A stretch of DNA of 5,157 nucleotides, taken from positions 1 through 5,157 of the forward strand of contig QGSR01000154.1 of the NCBI GenBank assembly GCA_003387805.1, written 5' to 3'. The notes below the pieces were generated by a model. It was given only the letters and a program-made list of their open reading frames with translations. It was not told the origin of the DNA and ran no database searches. Below are positions 1 through 5,157 of this stretch, piece after piece. Each line of letters begins with the position of its first letter. The first letter of the stretch is position 1. The stretch is from Bacillota bacterium. Its GTDB lineage: Bacteria; Bacillota; Limnochordia; Limnochordales; ZCTH02-B6. The translations under genes were made by a program, and so were the position numbers.

Positions 1-258
1 GTCCGGTACCGCGGGTCGACCCCGACAAACCGGGTGTCGACGCCGCTTTCCTCAAGATACCGCCGCAAGAAGCGCCCGTGGCCGTCGTCGCCCACCCGGC
101 TGATGAGCCCAGTGCAGGCCCAGGCGCGCCAGGCCGACGGCGATGTTGGCTGCGGACCCGCCGAGATACTTGTTGAAGGACTCGACTTCTTCCAAGGGCC
201 GGTGCAGCTCGTTGGCGTACAAGTCCACGATGACGCGGCCGACCGTGAGCACTTCCAT
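1..258 (-). pseudogene. iolC: 5-dehydro-2-deoxygluconokinase IolC, 5' part, frameshifted, cut by the window edge
   Basis: PfkB/ribokinase-family kinase that uses ATP to phosphorylate 2-deoxy-5-keto-D-gluconate in the inositol pathway. The ATG at 258-256 has a strong AGGAGG eight bases upstream. The N-terminus is typical: GRVIVDLYANE (residues 7-17) and the sugar-binding GGSAANIAVGLARLGL (33-48). After Leu48 this frame loses all family resemblance and stops at a TGA (54-52) after 68 residues. From base 113 another frame resumes good IolC sequence, TGLISRVGDDGHGRFLRRY and then LEESGVDTRFVGVDPRYR, and stays open to the edge. Family spacing (LGL-R/K-T/A-x-LI) implies that two bases are missing near 112-116, for example one GC unit of a GCGC. 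This is either a real inactivating mutation or a sequencing/assembly error. The rest of the gene, including the C-terminal catalytic Asp region, lies outside the window. The identity is secure; whether the gene is broken is not. Confidence 0.88.
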
Positions 259-266
259 GGGAACCG

Positions 267-272
267 CCTCCT
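267..272 (-). promoter_or_regulatory. SD of iolC, fused to the iolE stop codon
   Basis: On the minus strand the sequence reads TAGGAGGCGGTTCCCATG. The perfect AGGAGG shares its first two bases with the iolE stop TAG (273-271) and stands eight bases before the iolC ATG. Ribosomes ending iolE stop on the iolC binding site, which suggests translational coupling. It also fixes the iolC start. Confidence 0.85.
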
Positions 273-1164
273 ACAGGCCGAAGGTCTCCCGCAGGTAGCG
301 GCGGTTGCGCACCGCCACCGCCAGCGTGTCCTCGCCCGGCTGGACGACCCGGTCCTGCTCCACCACCAGCCACCCGTCGTAGCCCGCTGCCTTGAGCTCG
401 TCGAGGATCGCCCGCAGGTCCAGCGAGCCCGTCCCCAGCTCCACGAAGACGCCTTCCTTTGCCAGCGGGGTGTAGCCCTTGCCCTGAGCGATGCCGGCCC
501 GCAGCCGATCCATGTCGATGTCCTTGAGGTGGACCAGGCCGATGCGGGAACCCCAGCGGCGCACGGTCTCCAGCGGATCGCCGCCGCCAAAGGCCGTGTG
601 CCCGGTGTCCAGGCAGAGGCGGATGCGATCGGGATCAGTGGATTCCAGCAAACGCTGCACCTCAGCCGGGTGCTCAATGTAGGTGCCGCCGTGGGGGTGG
701 AAGCTGACCGTCAGGCCCAGGTCCCGGCAACGGTCGGCCGCCTGGTGAAGTCCCTCCACAAAGGCCTTCCACTCGTCGGCCGTCATGCCCCGGACGGCCG
801 TTTCGCTGGTCCGCCCGGCGATGGCCTTGCGCATCTCGTCGCCCTCATCGGACAGCAGGATGTCCTTGGCGCCCAGGGCCGCCAAGAGGCGCGCCACCTC
901 GTCGACCGCCTTGAAGGAAGCGGCATGCGCCTCCCGCTGCCGGAAATTGACCGGCACGAAGGCCGCGATCATCGCGAGCTGGCGCCGGGCGAGCTCCTCC
1001 CGCAGCACGGCCGGGTCCATGGGCAGGTAGCCCGCGGGCCCCAGCTCCGTCCCTGCAAAGCCCGCGGCGGCCATCTCATCCAGCACTTCGGGCCACGGCT
1101 TCTGCGGGCCCCAGCCGGGGATCTCGCAAATGCCCCAAGTGATGGGGGCTGAGCCGACCCGCAT
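271..1164 (-). CDS. iolE: Inosose dehydratase IolE (2-keto-myo-inositol dehydratase)
   Basis: Cytoplasmic lyase that removes water from 2-keto-myo-inositol (scyllo-inosose) to give 3D-(3,5/4)-trihydroxycyclohexane-1,2-dione, the IolD substrate. The 297 residues match the Bacillus IolE length. The protein is a single xylose-isomerase-like / AP-endonuclease-2 TIM barrel. The N-terminus VGSAPITWGICEIPGWG (3-19) is typical of IolE. Candidate metal and active-site residues lie in strand-end motifs: SFHPHGGTYIEHP (154-166; His156, His158, Glu164), CLDTGHTAFGGGDP (184-197; Asp186, His189), VHLKDID (211-217) and Glu269 in VVEQDR. The ATG follows the iolG stop after two bases, with AGGGGGTGG inside the iolG 3' end as SD. 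Related barrels (IolH, IolI, hydroxypyruvate isomerase) are possible in principle, but the N-terminus and the iolD/B/G/C context favour IolE. Confidence 0.95.
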   Translation of the reverse strand: MRVGSAPITWGICEIPGWGPQKPWPEVLDEMAAAGFAGTELGPAGYLPMDPAVLREELARRQLAMIAAFVPVNFRQREAHAASFKAVDEVARLLAALGAKDILLSDEGDEMRKAIAGRTSETAVRGMTADEWKAFVEGLHQAADRCRDLGLTVSFHPHGGTYIEHPAEVQRLLESTDPDRIRLCLDTGHTAFGGGDPLETVRRWGSRIGLVHLKDIDMDRLRAGIAQGKGYTPLAKEGVFVELGTGSLDLRAILDELKAAGYDGWLVVEQDRVVQPGEDTLAVAVRNRRYLRETFGL

Positions 1165-1166
1165 CG

Positions 1167-2231
1167 TCAGGCCACCCCCTCGCCCGCGGCCGGGAGGCCA
1201 AGCGCGTCATCGGCGACCGCGCCCACCGCGACGGGTTTCCCGGTGCGCAAGGACTCGCGGGCCGCCAGGGCGATCTCCAGCGACTTCTCGCCGTCCTCCA
1301 CGCCCACGGACGGCTCGCGGCCTGTGCGCAGGCAGTCGACGAAATGCTGCATCTCGGCCAAGTACGCGTCGCGGAAGCGCTCGAGGAAGTCGGCCACGCA
1401 GTCGTGGCTGCCGTGCCCGTTCTGCAGCACGACCACCGGGTGTCTCTGGAAATACCCGATCTGGATGCAGCCGTTGGTGCCCAGGACTTCCGTGCGGATG
1501 TCGTAGCCGAACCCGGAGTGGCGGGTGTTGTCGTGCACGCCCAGGCCCCCGCGCTGGAACTGCAGCGTCACCACGCCCGTGTCGATGTCGCCGGCTTCCG
1601 CGTACTGGTGATAGACAAACAGGCCGCCCGCGGCGTACACGGTGGCCACTTCGTCGTCCATGAGCCAGCGGGCCAGGTCAAAGTCGTGCACGGATGAGTC
1701 CACAAACAGCCCGCCGCTGGTGCGCACATACGAAAGCGGCGGCCCCGAAGCGTCGCGGCTGGTAAGGCGGATGAGCACGGGCACGCCGATCCGCCCGGAG
1801 CGGATCTGCTCATAGGCGTAGGCGTAGCCCGGATCGAAACGCCGCATGAAGCCGAGCTGGTACTTGACCTTGCCCCCCGCCAGCAGCTCCCGGATGCGCC
1901 GGGTGGTGGCGAGATCTTTCGCGGCCGGTTTCTCGGAAAAGATGTGCTTGCCGGCGGCCACGCACTCCCGCACGATCTCCTCGCGGATCTCCACCGGCGT
2001 GGCGATGACCACCGCGTCGACCTCGTTCAGGTGCACGAGCTCGCGCCAGTCGTCAAACGAGTACTGGACGCCCAGCTCCTCCCGGAGACGCTCCCGGGCG
2101 ACCCGGTCCGGGTCGGCCAACGCGACCAGACGCGCCCCGGAGACGCTCCCGGCCAAATTGCGGGCGTGGCGCGCCCCCATGCGCCCTACCCCGATGACAC
2201 CGACTTGCACCCGTTCCATCTTGCCTTCCAT
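1167..2231 (-). CDS. iolG: Inositol 2-dehydrogenase IolG (Gfo/Idh/MocA family)
   Basis: NAD-dependent oxidation of myo-inositol to 2-keto-myo-inositol, the first step of the pathway. The predicted protein is 354 residues and cytoplasmic. The N-terminal Rossmann fold has the dinucleotide motif GVIGVGRMG (11-19) and an acidic end of strand 2 (ADPD, 39-42), which suits NAD. Next come the family-wide EKP (100-102, catalytic-site Lys101), GFMRRFD (127-133), and the DxxxH of the active site (Asp178, His182 in VDSSVHDFDLARWL). The stretch SRDASGPPLSYVRTSGGLF resembles the rhizobial IdhA-like branch of inositol 2-dehydrogenases more than B. subtilis IolG. This is judged by eye, and activity on other inositol isomers cannot be ruled out. 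The start is uncertain. ATG 2231 has AGGAG 13 bases upstream; ATG 2219 (MERVQVG) is 12 bases further in with only a close, weak GGAAGG; a GTG at 2252 overlaps the iolB stop and looks less likely. A 17-bp repeat occurs at 2081-2097 and 2136-2152. Confidence 0.93.
   Translation of the reverse strand: MEGKMERVQVGVIGVGRMGARHARNLAGSVSGARLVALADPDRVARERLREELGVQYSFDDWRELVHLNEVDAVVIATPVEIREEIVRECVAAGKHIFSEKPAAKDLATTRRIRELLAGGKVKYQLGFMRRFDPGYAYAYEQIRSGRIGVPVLIRLTSRDASGPPLSYVRTSGGLFVDSSVHDFDLARWLMDDEVATVYAAGGLFVYHQYAEAGDIDTGVVTLQFQRGGLGVHDNTRHSGFGYDIRTEVLGTNGCIQIGYFQRHPVVVLQNGHGSHDCVADFLERFRDAYLAEMQHFVDCLRTGREPSVGVEDGEKSLEIALAARESLRTGKPVAVGAVADDALGLPAAGEGVA
1172..1180 (-). promoter_or_regulatory. SD of iolE inside the iolG 3' end
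   Basis: AGGGGGTGG lies seven bases before the iolE ATG (1164-1162) and overlaps the last codons of iolG. With only two bases between the iolG TGA (1169-1167) and the iolE ATG, the two genes are probably translationally coupled. Confidence 0.65.
2081..2152. repeat. 17-bp perfect direct repeat inside iolG
   Basis: CCCGGAGACGCTCCCGG occurs at 2081-2097 and again at 2136-2152 (plus-strand reading). The offset of 55 bp is not a multiple of three, so iolG reads the two copies in different frames: ARERLRE in the copy at 2081 and AGSVSGA in the copy at 2136. Each copy is an imperfect dyad around GGAG-CGT-CTCC on the coding strand. No function is evident. Confidence 0.7.
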
Positions 2232-2244
2232 CGGCCTGGCCACT

Positions 2245-2249
2245 CTCCT
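2245..2249 (-). promoter_or_regulatory. SD of iolG, overlapping the iolB stop codon
   Basis: The minus strand reads AAGTGAGGAGAGTGG. The iolB TGA (2251-2249) runs into AGGAG, which is the only strong SD for iolG. Its spacing to ATG 2231 is long (13 bases), which leaves the exact iolG start open. Confidence 0.6.
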
Positions 2250-3064
2250 CACTTTCCCGCAGGCTTCTGGCTCATCTCGCCGCTAAGCCATTGAAACGCC
2301 GGATCGATGTGAAACCGCCATGCCCGCTCCGGACCGGCCATGACGTTGAAGTAGTACACGTCGTAGCCCGGAGGCGCCGCCACCGGGTGGTACCCCCGCG
2401 GCACCAGCACCGCGTCGCCGTCGCCGACGGCGATGGTGACGTCCAGCTCCCGGTCGTCGGTGTACACCCGCTGCAGGGCGAAACCGCCCGCCGGCCGGAT
2501 GCGGTGGTAGTAGACCTCTTCCAGGTACGTCTCCTCCGGCGGCCGGTGGGTGTCGTGCTTGTGGGGCGGGTAGCTGGACCAATTGCCGCCCGGGGTGATG
2601 ACCTCCACCAAAAGCAACCGCTCGGCCGGGAGGTTGCCCATCAGGATGTTGTGGATGCGGCGCCGGGCGCTGCCGCTGCCCCGGTCGACCACTTCCACGT
2701 CCTCCGGCGTGATGAGCCGCGCCTCCACGCCCCGTTCTGCCGGTGCCCCGCAGCGGGCGTACTCAAGTTCCGTCTCGGCCGTGATCCGGTAGCTGACCCC
2801 GGGCGGGAGGTACACCGCCCAGGGGAGCCCCGAGAAAACGTCCATGCGCTCGCCGATGCGCTCCCACGTGCCCCGGTCGGACGCGACCGTCGCCCGGCCG
2901 GAAAAGAGCACCAGCCCCACCTCTTCCCCGCCCGTGTGGCCGCTGTCGGACTCGCCCGCGGCCAGCCGGTGGACGGAGAAGCTCACGTAGCGCCACCCGG
3001 CGCTCTCCGGCGTCACCGCGATCGGGGTGCGGCCGCCGGACGGGCGGATGTGCAGTGCCGTCAT
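2249..3064 (-). CDS. iolB: 5-deoxy-glucuronate isomerase IolB
   Basis: Cytoplasmic isomerase that converts 5-deoxy-D-glucuronate, the IolD product, to 2-deoxy-5-keto-D-gluconate, the IolC substrate. The protein has 271 residues, the same as B. subtilis IolB, and belongs to the KduI/IolB bicupin family. The N-terminal cupin half includes HTGGEEVGLVLFSG (43-56) and FSGLPWAVYLPPG (77-89). The C-terminal half carries the family hallmark YPPHKHD (165-171), then LEEVYYHRI (181-189), QRVYTDD (198-204) and VPRGYHPV (221-228), and ends YYFNVMAGPERAWRFHIDPAFQW. By analogy with KduI, His168, His170, a Glu in 177-183 and His226 are the likely metal ligands. The ATG at 3064 is preceded by AAGGAGG at 10 bases and overlaps the stop of a 17-codon mini-ORF as ATGA. 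The frame stays open upstream, but no start there has equal support. iolG follows after 17 bases. Confidence 0.96.
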   Translation of the reverse strand: MTALHIRPSGGRTPIAVTPESAGWRYVSFSVHRLAAGESDSGHTGGEEVGLVLFSGRATVASDRGTWERIGERMDVFSGLPWAVYLPPGVSYRITAETELEYARCGAPAERGVEARLITPEDVEVVDRGSGSARRRIHNILMGNLPAERLLLVEVITPGGNWSSYPPHKHDTHRPPEETYLEEVYYHRIRPAGGFALQRVYTDDRELDVTIAVGDGDAVLVPRGYHPVAAPPGYDVYYFNVMAGPERAWRFHIDPAFQWLSGEMSQKPAGK

Positions 3065-3114
3065 CGGCTCGCGCCCTCCTTCCCGTTTAGGGCGGTCATG
3101 TCCAGAGCGGTCAT
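3061..3114 (-). CDS. 17-codon mini-ORF (MTALDMTALNGKEGASR) between iolD and iolB
   Basis: The ATG at 3114-3112 stands nine bases after GGAGG (3128-3124), which itself directly follows the iolD stop. The ORF encodes 17 residues and its TGA (3063-3061) overlaps the iolB ATG (3064-3062) in ATGA. The peptide opens with two tandem copies of MTAL(D/N), and iolB itself begins MTALH. I do not recognise the peptide. It may be a translated spacer that delivers terminating ribosomes to iolB, or the remnant of a duplication of the iolB start region. Signals for initiation and coupling are visible; expression is inferred. Confidence 0.4.
   Translation of the reverse strand: MTALDMTALNGKEGASR
3075..3081 (-). 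promoter_or_regulatory. SD of iolB
   Basis: AAGGAGG stands ten bases before ATG 3064 and supports MTALHIRPSG as the iolB N-terminus. It lies within the mini-ORF, so ribosomes translating the mini-ORF would pass over it. Confidence 0.8.
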
Positions 3115-3123
3115 CCCGGCGCG

Positions 3124-3131
3124 CCTCCTTA
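3124..3131 (-). promoter_or_regulatory. SD fused to the iolD stop (TAAGGAGG), serving the mini-ORF
   Basis: The iolD stop TAA (3131-3129) merges into TAAGGAGG, a full match to the core complement of the 16S anti-SD. The nearest start in range is ATG 3114, nine bases downstream, which opens the 17-codon ORF and not iolB, whose ATG is 59 bases away. Confidence 0.7.
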
Positions 3132-4994
3132 GTAGTAGAAGCGCTGCTTGCGCCGGGCTTCCTCGTATGCGGCCCGGGCCTGCTGCACGCTGGCCTCGCC
3201 GGAGACTTCAGCGATGGGCACATCCCACCAGCTCTCGTAGCCCGGCACCCGGACCGCCGGGTCCACCACCGCGTGGATGACCACGGTGCGGTCAGCTTGC
3301 CGCGCCTTCTCGAGGGCCTCCCGCAGCGACGCCTCGTCCGTGGCCTTGTAGGCGATGGCCCCCATGCTCGCGGCGTTGGCGGCGTAGTCGATGCTCAAGT
3401 ACTCACCGTCCAGGCGGCCCGTCTTGGCGTCGCGGTAGCGCAGCTCGTTGCCGAAGGACGGCGTCCCCGAGGACGTCTGCAAGCCGTGGATGGACTGGAA
3501 GCCGCCGTTTTCCACGACGATGACGATGAGCTTGTAGCCCTCCTGGATGGAGGTCACGATCTCGGTGTTCATCATCAGGTAGCTGCCGTCGCCCACCAGG
3601 ACGAAGACCTCCCGCTCGGGCGCGGCCATCTTGACCCCAAGGCCGCCGGGGATCTCGTAGCCCATGGTCGAGTAGCCGTACTCCAGGTGATACCCCTTGG
3701 GATCCCGCGTCCGCCACAGCTTGAGGAGATCCCCCGGCATGCTGCCCGCGGCGTTGACCACCACGTCCTTGGGCCCGCACGCTTCATTGACGATGCCGAT
3801 GAGCTGCGGCTGGGTAAGCCCCTTCTCGGAGGTGCGGGAACGCTGCCGGTCCACCTCCGCGTCCCACTCGGCCTTGAGCCGCGCCACCTCCTGGCGGTAC
3901 CCGGCGTCCGTGCCGCCGGCCTGCGCGAGCCGGGCGAGCAGCGCCGCCAAGGTTTCCCGGGCGTCGCCCACCAGCGGCAGCGCCCCGTGTTTGTAGGCGT
4001 CAAAGGCCGCGATTGTGATGCCGATGAAGCCCACGTCCGGATGCTGGAACGCCGTCTTGGACGCGGTGGTGAAGTCGGACAGGCGCGTGCCCACGCAGAT
4101 CACCAGGTCGGCCCGGGCGGCCAGACGGTTCGCGGCCAGCCCGCCGTTGGCGCCGATGGCACCCACGTTGAACGGGTGATCCCACGGGAGGCTGCCCTTG
4201 CCCGCCTGGGTTTCGCAGACGGGGATGCCAAGCGCCGTGGCAAACCGGTCCAACACCGCCGACGCTTCGGAGTAGAGGACGCCGCCGCCGGCGATGATGA
4301 GGGGCCGCTGGGCCTGCCGGATCATCTCTACGGCCAGCGCCAGTTCGCTTTCAGGGGGCACCGGCCGCGGGATGCGCCAGACGCGCTTTTCAAAGAAGTG
4401 GGCGGGGAAGTCGTAGGCCTCGGTCTGCACGTCCTCGGGCAAGGCCAGCGTCACCGCGCCCGTCTCGGCCTGGTCGGTGAGAACCCGCATCGCCTCCGGC
4501 AAAGCCGACAAGAGCTGCTCGGGCCGGTAGATGCGGTCCCAGTACCGGGAAACCGGCCGGAAGGCGTCGTTGACGCTCACATCCTGGCTGCCGAAGTACT
4601 CCAGCTGCTGCAGCACCGGATGGGGAATCCGGTTGGCGAAGATGTCGCCGGGCAAAAGCAGAACCGGGAGGCGGTTGATGGTGGCCGCCGCAGCGCCGGT
4701 GACCATGTTGGTCGCGCCGGGACCCACCGACGACGTGCAGGCGAAGGTCTGGAGCCGGTTTTTCATCTTGGCGTAGGCGGCCGCGATGTGCACCGCCGCC
4801 TGCTCGTTGCGGGGCTGATAGTAGGTGAGATCGCCCAGTTCCTCCAGGGCCTGGCCGAGGCCGGTCACGTTGCCGTGGCCGAAAATCCCCAGCACCCCGG
4901 CGAAAAAGGGCTGCTCGACGCCGTCGCGCAGCACGTATTGACGAGCCAGATAGCGCACGATGGCCTGGCCTACCGTCATCCGCACCGTCTTCAT
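3129..4994 (-). CDS. iolD: 3D-(3,5/4)-trihydroxycyclohexane-1,2-dione hydrolase IolD (ThDP-dependent)
   Basis: Hydrolyses the C-C bond of the cyclic dione made by IolE, opening the ring to 5-deoxy-D-glucuronate. It is a cytoplasmic enzyme of the acetolactate-synthase-like ThDP family. From ATG 4994 it has 621 residues, near the usual family length. The N-terminal pyrimidine-binding domain (about 1-195) has IFGHGNV (37-43), the conserved activating Glu64 in QPRNEQAAVH, and TSSVGPGATNMV (88-99). The central domain (about 215-355) includes RPLIIAGGG and ETQAGKGSLPW (261-271). The C-terminal ThDP-diphosphate domain has NAAGSMPGDLLKLW (414-427), LEYGYSTMGYE (437-447) and the cofactor motif GDGS (468-471) to Asn496. 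The end, YESWWDVPIAEVS, is typical of IolD. ATG 4994 is chosen because GGTGG lies seven bases upstream and MKTVRMTVGQAIVRYL aligns with family N-termini. ATGs at 5000 and 5012 are in frame, but the latter has no SD. It is the first gene of the operon in this window. Confidence 0.96.
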   Translation of the reverse strand: MKTVRMTVGQAIVRYLARQYVLRDGVEQPFFAGVLGIFGHGNVTGLGQALEELGDLTYYQPRNEQAAVHIAAAYAKMKNRLQTFACTSSVGPGATNMVTGAAAATINRLPVLLLPGDIFANRIPHPVLQQLEYFGSQDVSVNDAFRPVSRYWDRIYRPEQLLSALPEAMRVLTDQAETGAVTLALPEDVQTEAYDFPAHFFEKRVWRIPRPVPPESELALAVEMIRQAQRPLIIAGGGVLYSEASAVLDRFATALGIPVCETQAGKGSLPWDHPFNVGAIGANGGLAANRLAARADLVICVGTRLSDFTTASKTAFQHPDVGFIGITIAAFDAYKHGALPLVGDARETLAALLARLAQAGGTDAGYRQEVARLKAEWDAEVDRQRSRTSEKGLTQPQLIGIVNEACGPKDVVVNAAGSMPGDLLKLWRTRDPKGYHLEYGYSTMGYEIPGGLGVKMAAPEREVFVLVGDGSYLMMNTEIVTSIQEGYKLIVIVVENGGFQSIHGLQTSSGTPSFGNELRYRDAKTGRLDGEYLSIDYAANAASMGAIAYKATDEASLREALEKARQADRTVVIHAVVDPAVRVPGYESWWDVPIAEVSGEASVQQARAAYEEARRKQRFYY

Positions 4995-5000
4995 CGCCAT

Positions 5001-5010
5001 CCCACCTTCC
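5001..5010 (-). promoter_or_regulatory. SD of iolD
   Basis: GGAAGGTGGG lies just upstream of two close ATGs (5000 and 4994). GGTGG is seven bases from ATG 4994 and AAGG is four bases from ATG 5000, so 4994 fits better. The upstream ATG at 5012 would place this purine run inside the coding region and has no SD of its own. Confidence 0.6.
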
Positions 5011-5017
5011 ATGAATC

Positions 5018-5031
5018 CGTAAGCGCTTTCA
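5018..5031 (-). promoter_or_regulatory. cre-like / LacI-family operator ahead of iolD
   Basis: The minus strand reads TGAAAGCGCTTACG, with a perfectly palindromic core AAGCGCTT (5021-5028). It differs only at its last base from the pattern TGWAANCGNTNWCA used by CcpA (cre), and the same core is common in operators of other LacI-family regulators. It ends 23 bases before the chosen iolD start, in the leader, where bound protein could block initiation or elongation. Either catabolite control or a local LacI-type inositol regulator is plausible. The regulator is not in the window. Confidence 0.55.
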
Positions 5032-5040
5032 TATGTGCGA

Positions 5041-5066
5041 GGATTCCATGCATTCCCTCGGATTCC
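5041..5066 (+). repeat. Three phased ATTCC repeats upstream of iolD
   Basis: On the plus strand GATTCC (5042-5047), CATTCC (5051-5056) and GATTCC (5061-5066) start 9 and 10 bases apart, close to one helical turn; the two outer copies extend to GGATTCC. An inverted copy, GAATCC, lies at 5013-5018, so GAATCC and GGATTC (5041-5046) flank the cre-like dyad. Phased direct repeats of this kind can be binding sites for a DeoR- or RpiR-type regulator such as IolR. The sequence does not match a site I can name with confidence. Confidence 0.35.
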
Positions 5067-5098
5067 TCTCTTACGGGAGCGATTCGCGGCTTAAAGCG

Positions 5099-5131
5099 CG
5101 CAACTTTGCGGGCGTTGCGAATTGGGCTCAA
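5099..5131 (-). promoter_or_regulatory. Weak candidate promoter with an overlapping dyad
   Basis: The minus strand has TTGAGC (5131-5126), 17 bases, then CAAAGT (5108-5103). These match the -35 and -10 consensus at four and three of six positions, so this is a weak sigma-A-like candidate. The inverted repeat CGCAAC-N9-GTTGCG (5099-5119) overlaps the spacer and the -10 and could be an operator. No better promoter was seen between 5013 and 5157, and the true promoter may lie elsewhere or use another sigma factor. The rest of this 145-base region shows no convincing gene. Confidence 0.2.
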
Positions 5132-5157
5132 CCGCTGGCGTCCCGCCCGGCGCGGGC

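Larger units (their letters stand above)
3048..3130 (-). repeat. Imperfect duplication of an SD-plus-start module (MTAL repeats)
   Basis: Copy 1 runs 3130-3098 and copy 2 runs 3081-3048. Both start AAGGAGG, continue with a GC-rich 9-10 base spacer, and then read ATGACCGCTCTGGACAT (copy 1) or ATGACGGCACTGCACAT (copy 2), 14 of 17 identical. A third start-like unit, ATGACCGCCCTAAAC, sits at 3099-3085 directly after the first, without its own SD. The ATGs at 3114 and 3064 are 50 bases apart, so they are in different frames. Confidence 0.6.

Noticed and set aside
34..1152. Long plus-strand ORF (372 codons) opposite iolE and iolC
   Set aside because: It starts with a GTG without SD, has a low-complexity composition rich in Arg, Ala, Gly, His and Gln, and lies wholly antisense to genes with clear family motifs. 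Such open shadow frames are expected in GC-rich DNA.
1130..1663. Plus-strand ORF of 177 codons opposite iolG
   Set aside because: The product is almost only Arg, Pro, Gly, Ser and Ala, typical of an antisense frame of a GC-rich gene.
3065..3223. N-terminal extension of iolB, since its frame is open up to about 3223
   Set aside because: The extension would overlap the iolD 3' end, is low-complexity, and has no SD-supported start. The family N-terminus and AAGGAGG support ATG 3064.
2291..3280. Long plus-strand ORF (329 codons) opposite iolB
   Set aside because: The product is rich in Arg, Pro, Ala and His, has no recognisable motif, and mirrors the codon bias of iolB. It also runs across the iolB-iolD junction.
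4995..5012. iolD start at ATG 5012 (MEGGMAMK...)
   Set aside because: No SD precedes it, and its first codons contain the purine-rich SD that suits ATG 4994. Family N-termini also begin near MKTVRMT.
5142..5156. GC-rich hairpin CCCGC-ccggc-GCGGG at the right edge as a terminator
   Set aside because: The stem is only five base pairs, no T-run follows on either strand within view, and the window ends there. It could be chance in GC-rich DNA.

Overview
This GC-rich window carries most of one operon for myo-inositol catabolism. All genes are on the minus strand, so transcription runs from high to low coordinates: iolD - iolB - iolG - iolE - iolC. The first four are complete. iolC is cut by the left edge of the window and also carries an apparent frameshift. 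Strong Shine-Dalgarno (SD) sequences, a cre/LacI-type dyad ahead of the operon and Bacillus-like protein lengths suggest a high-GC Bacillota, possibly a thermophile. An actinobacterium or another high-GC lineage cannot be excluded. This placement is inference; no taxonomic marker gene is present.

Layout: 5013-5157 is the upstream region, with candidate operators and no convincing gene. 3129-4994 is iolD (ThDP-dependent trihydroxycyclohexanedione hydrolase). 3065-3128 is a 64-nt junction with its own SD and a 17-codon mini-ORF that ends in an ATGA overlap with the next gene. 2249-3064 is iolB (5-deoxy-glucuronate isomerase). 1167-2231 is iolG (inositol 2-dehydrogenase). 271-1164 is iolE (inosose dehydratase). 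1-258 is the 5' part of iolC (PfkB-type 5-dehydro-2-deoxygluconokinase). Apart from the iolD-iolB junction, the gaps are 2-17 nt. At three of the four junctions the stop codon of one gene is fused to the SD that follows.

Pathway: IolG oxidises myo-inositol to 2-keto-myo-inositol, IolE dehydrates it to the trihydroxycyclohexanedione, IolD opens the ring to 5-deoxy-glucuronate, IolB isomerises that to 2-deoxy-5-keto-gluconate, and IolC phosphorylates it. The aldolase (IolJ), the malonate-semialdehyde dehydrogenase (IolA), a regulator and a transporter are not in the window.

The enzymology is standard. The points worth a second look are the iolC frameshift near base 114, the repeated start region between iolD and iolB (MTALD / MTALN / MTALH, with two SDs), the upstream dyad and helically phased repeats, and a 17-bp perfect repeat inside iolG read in two frames. 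I found no undescribed system, mobile element, CRISPR array or RNA gene.
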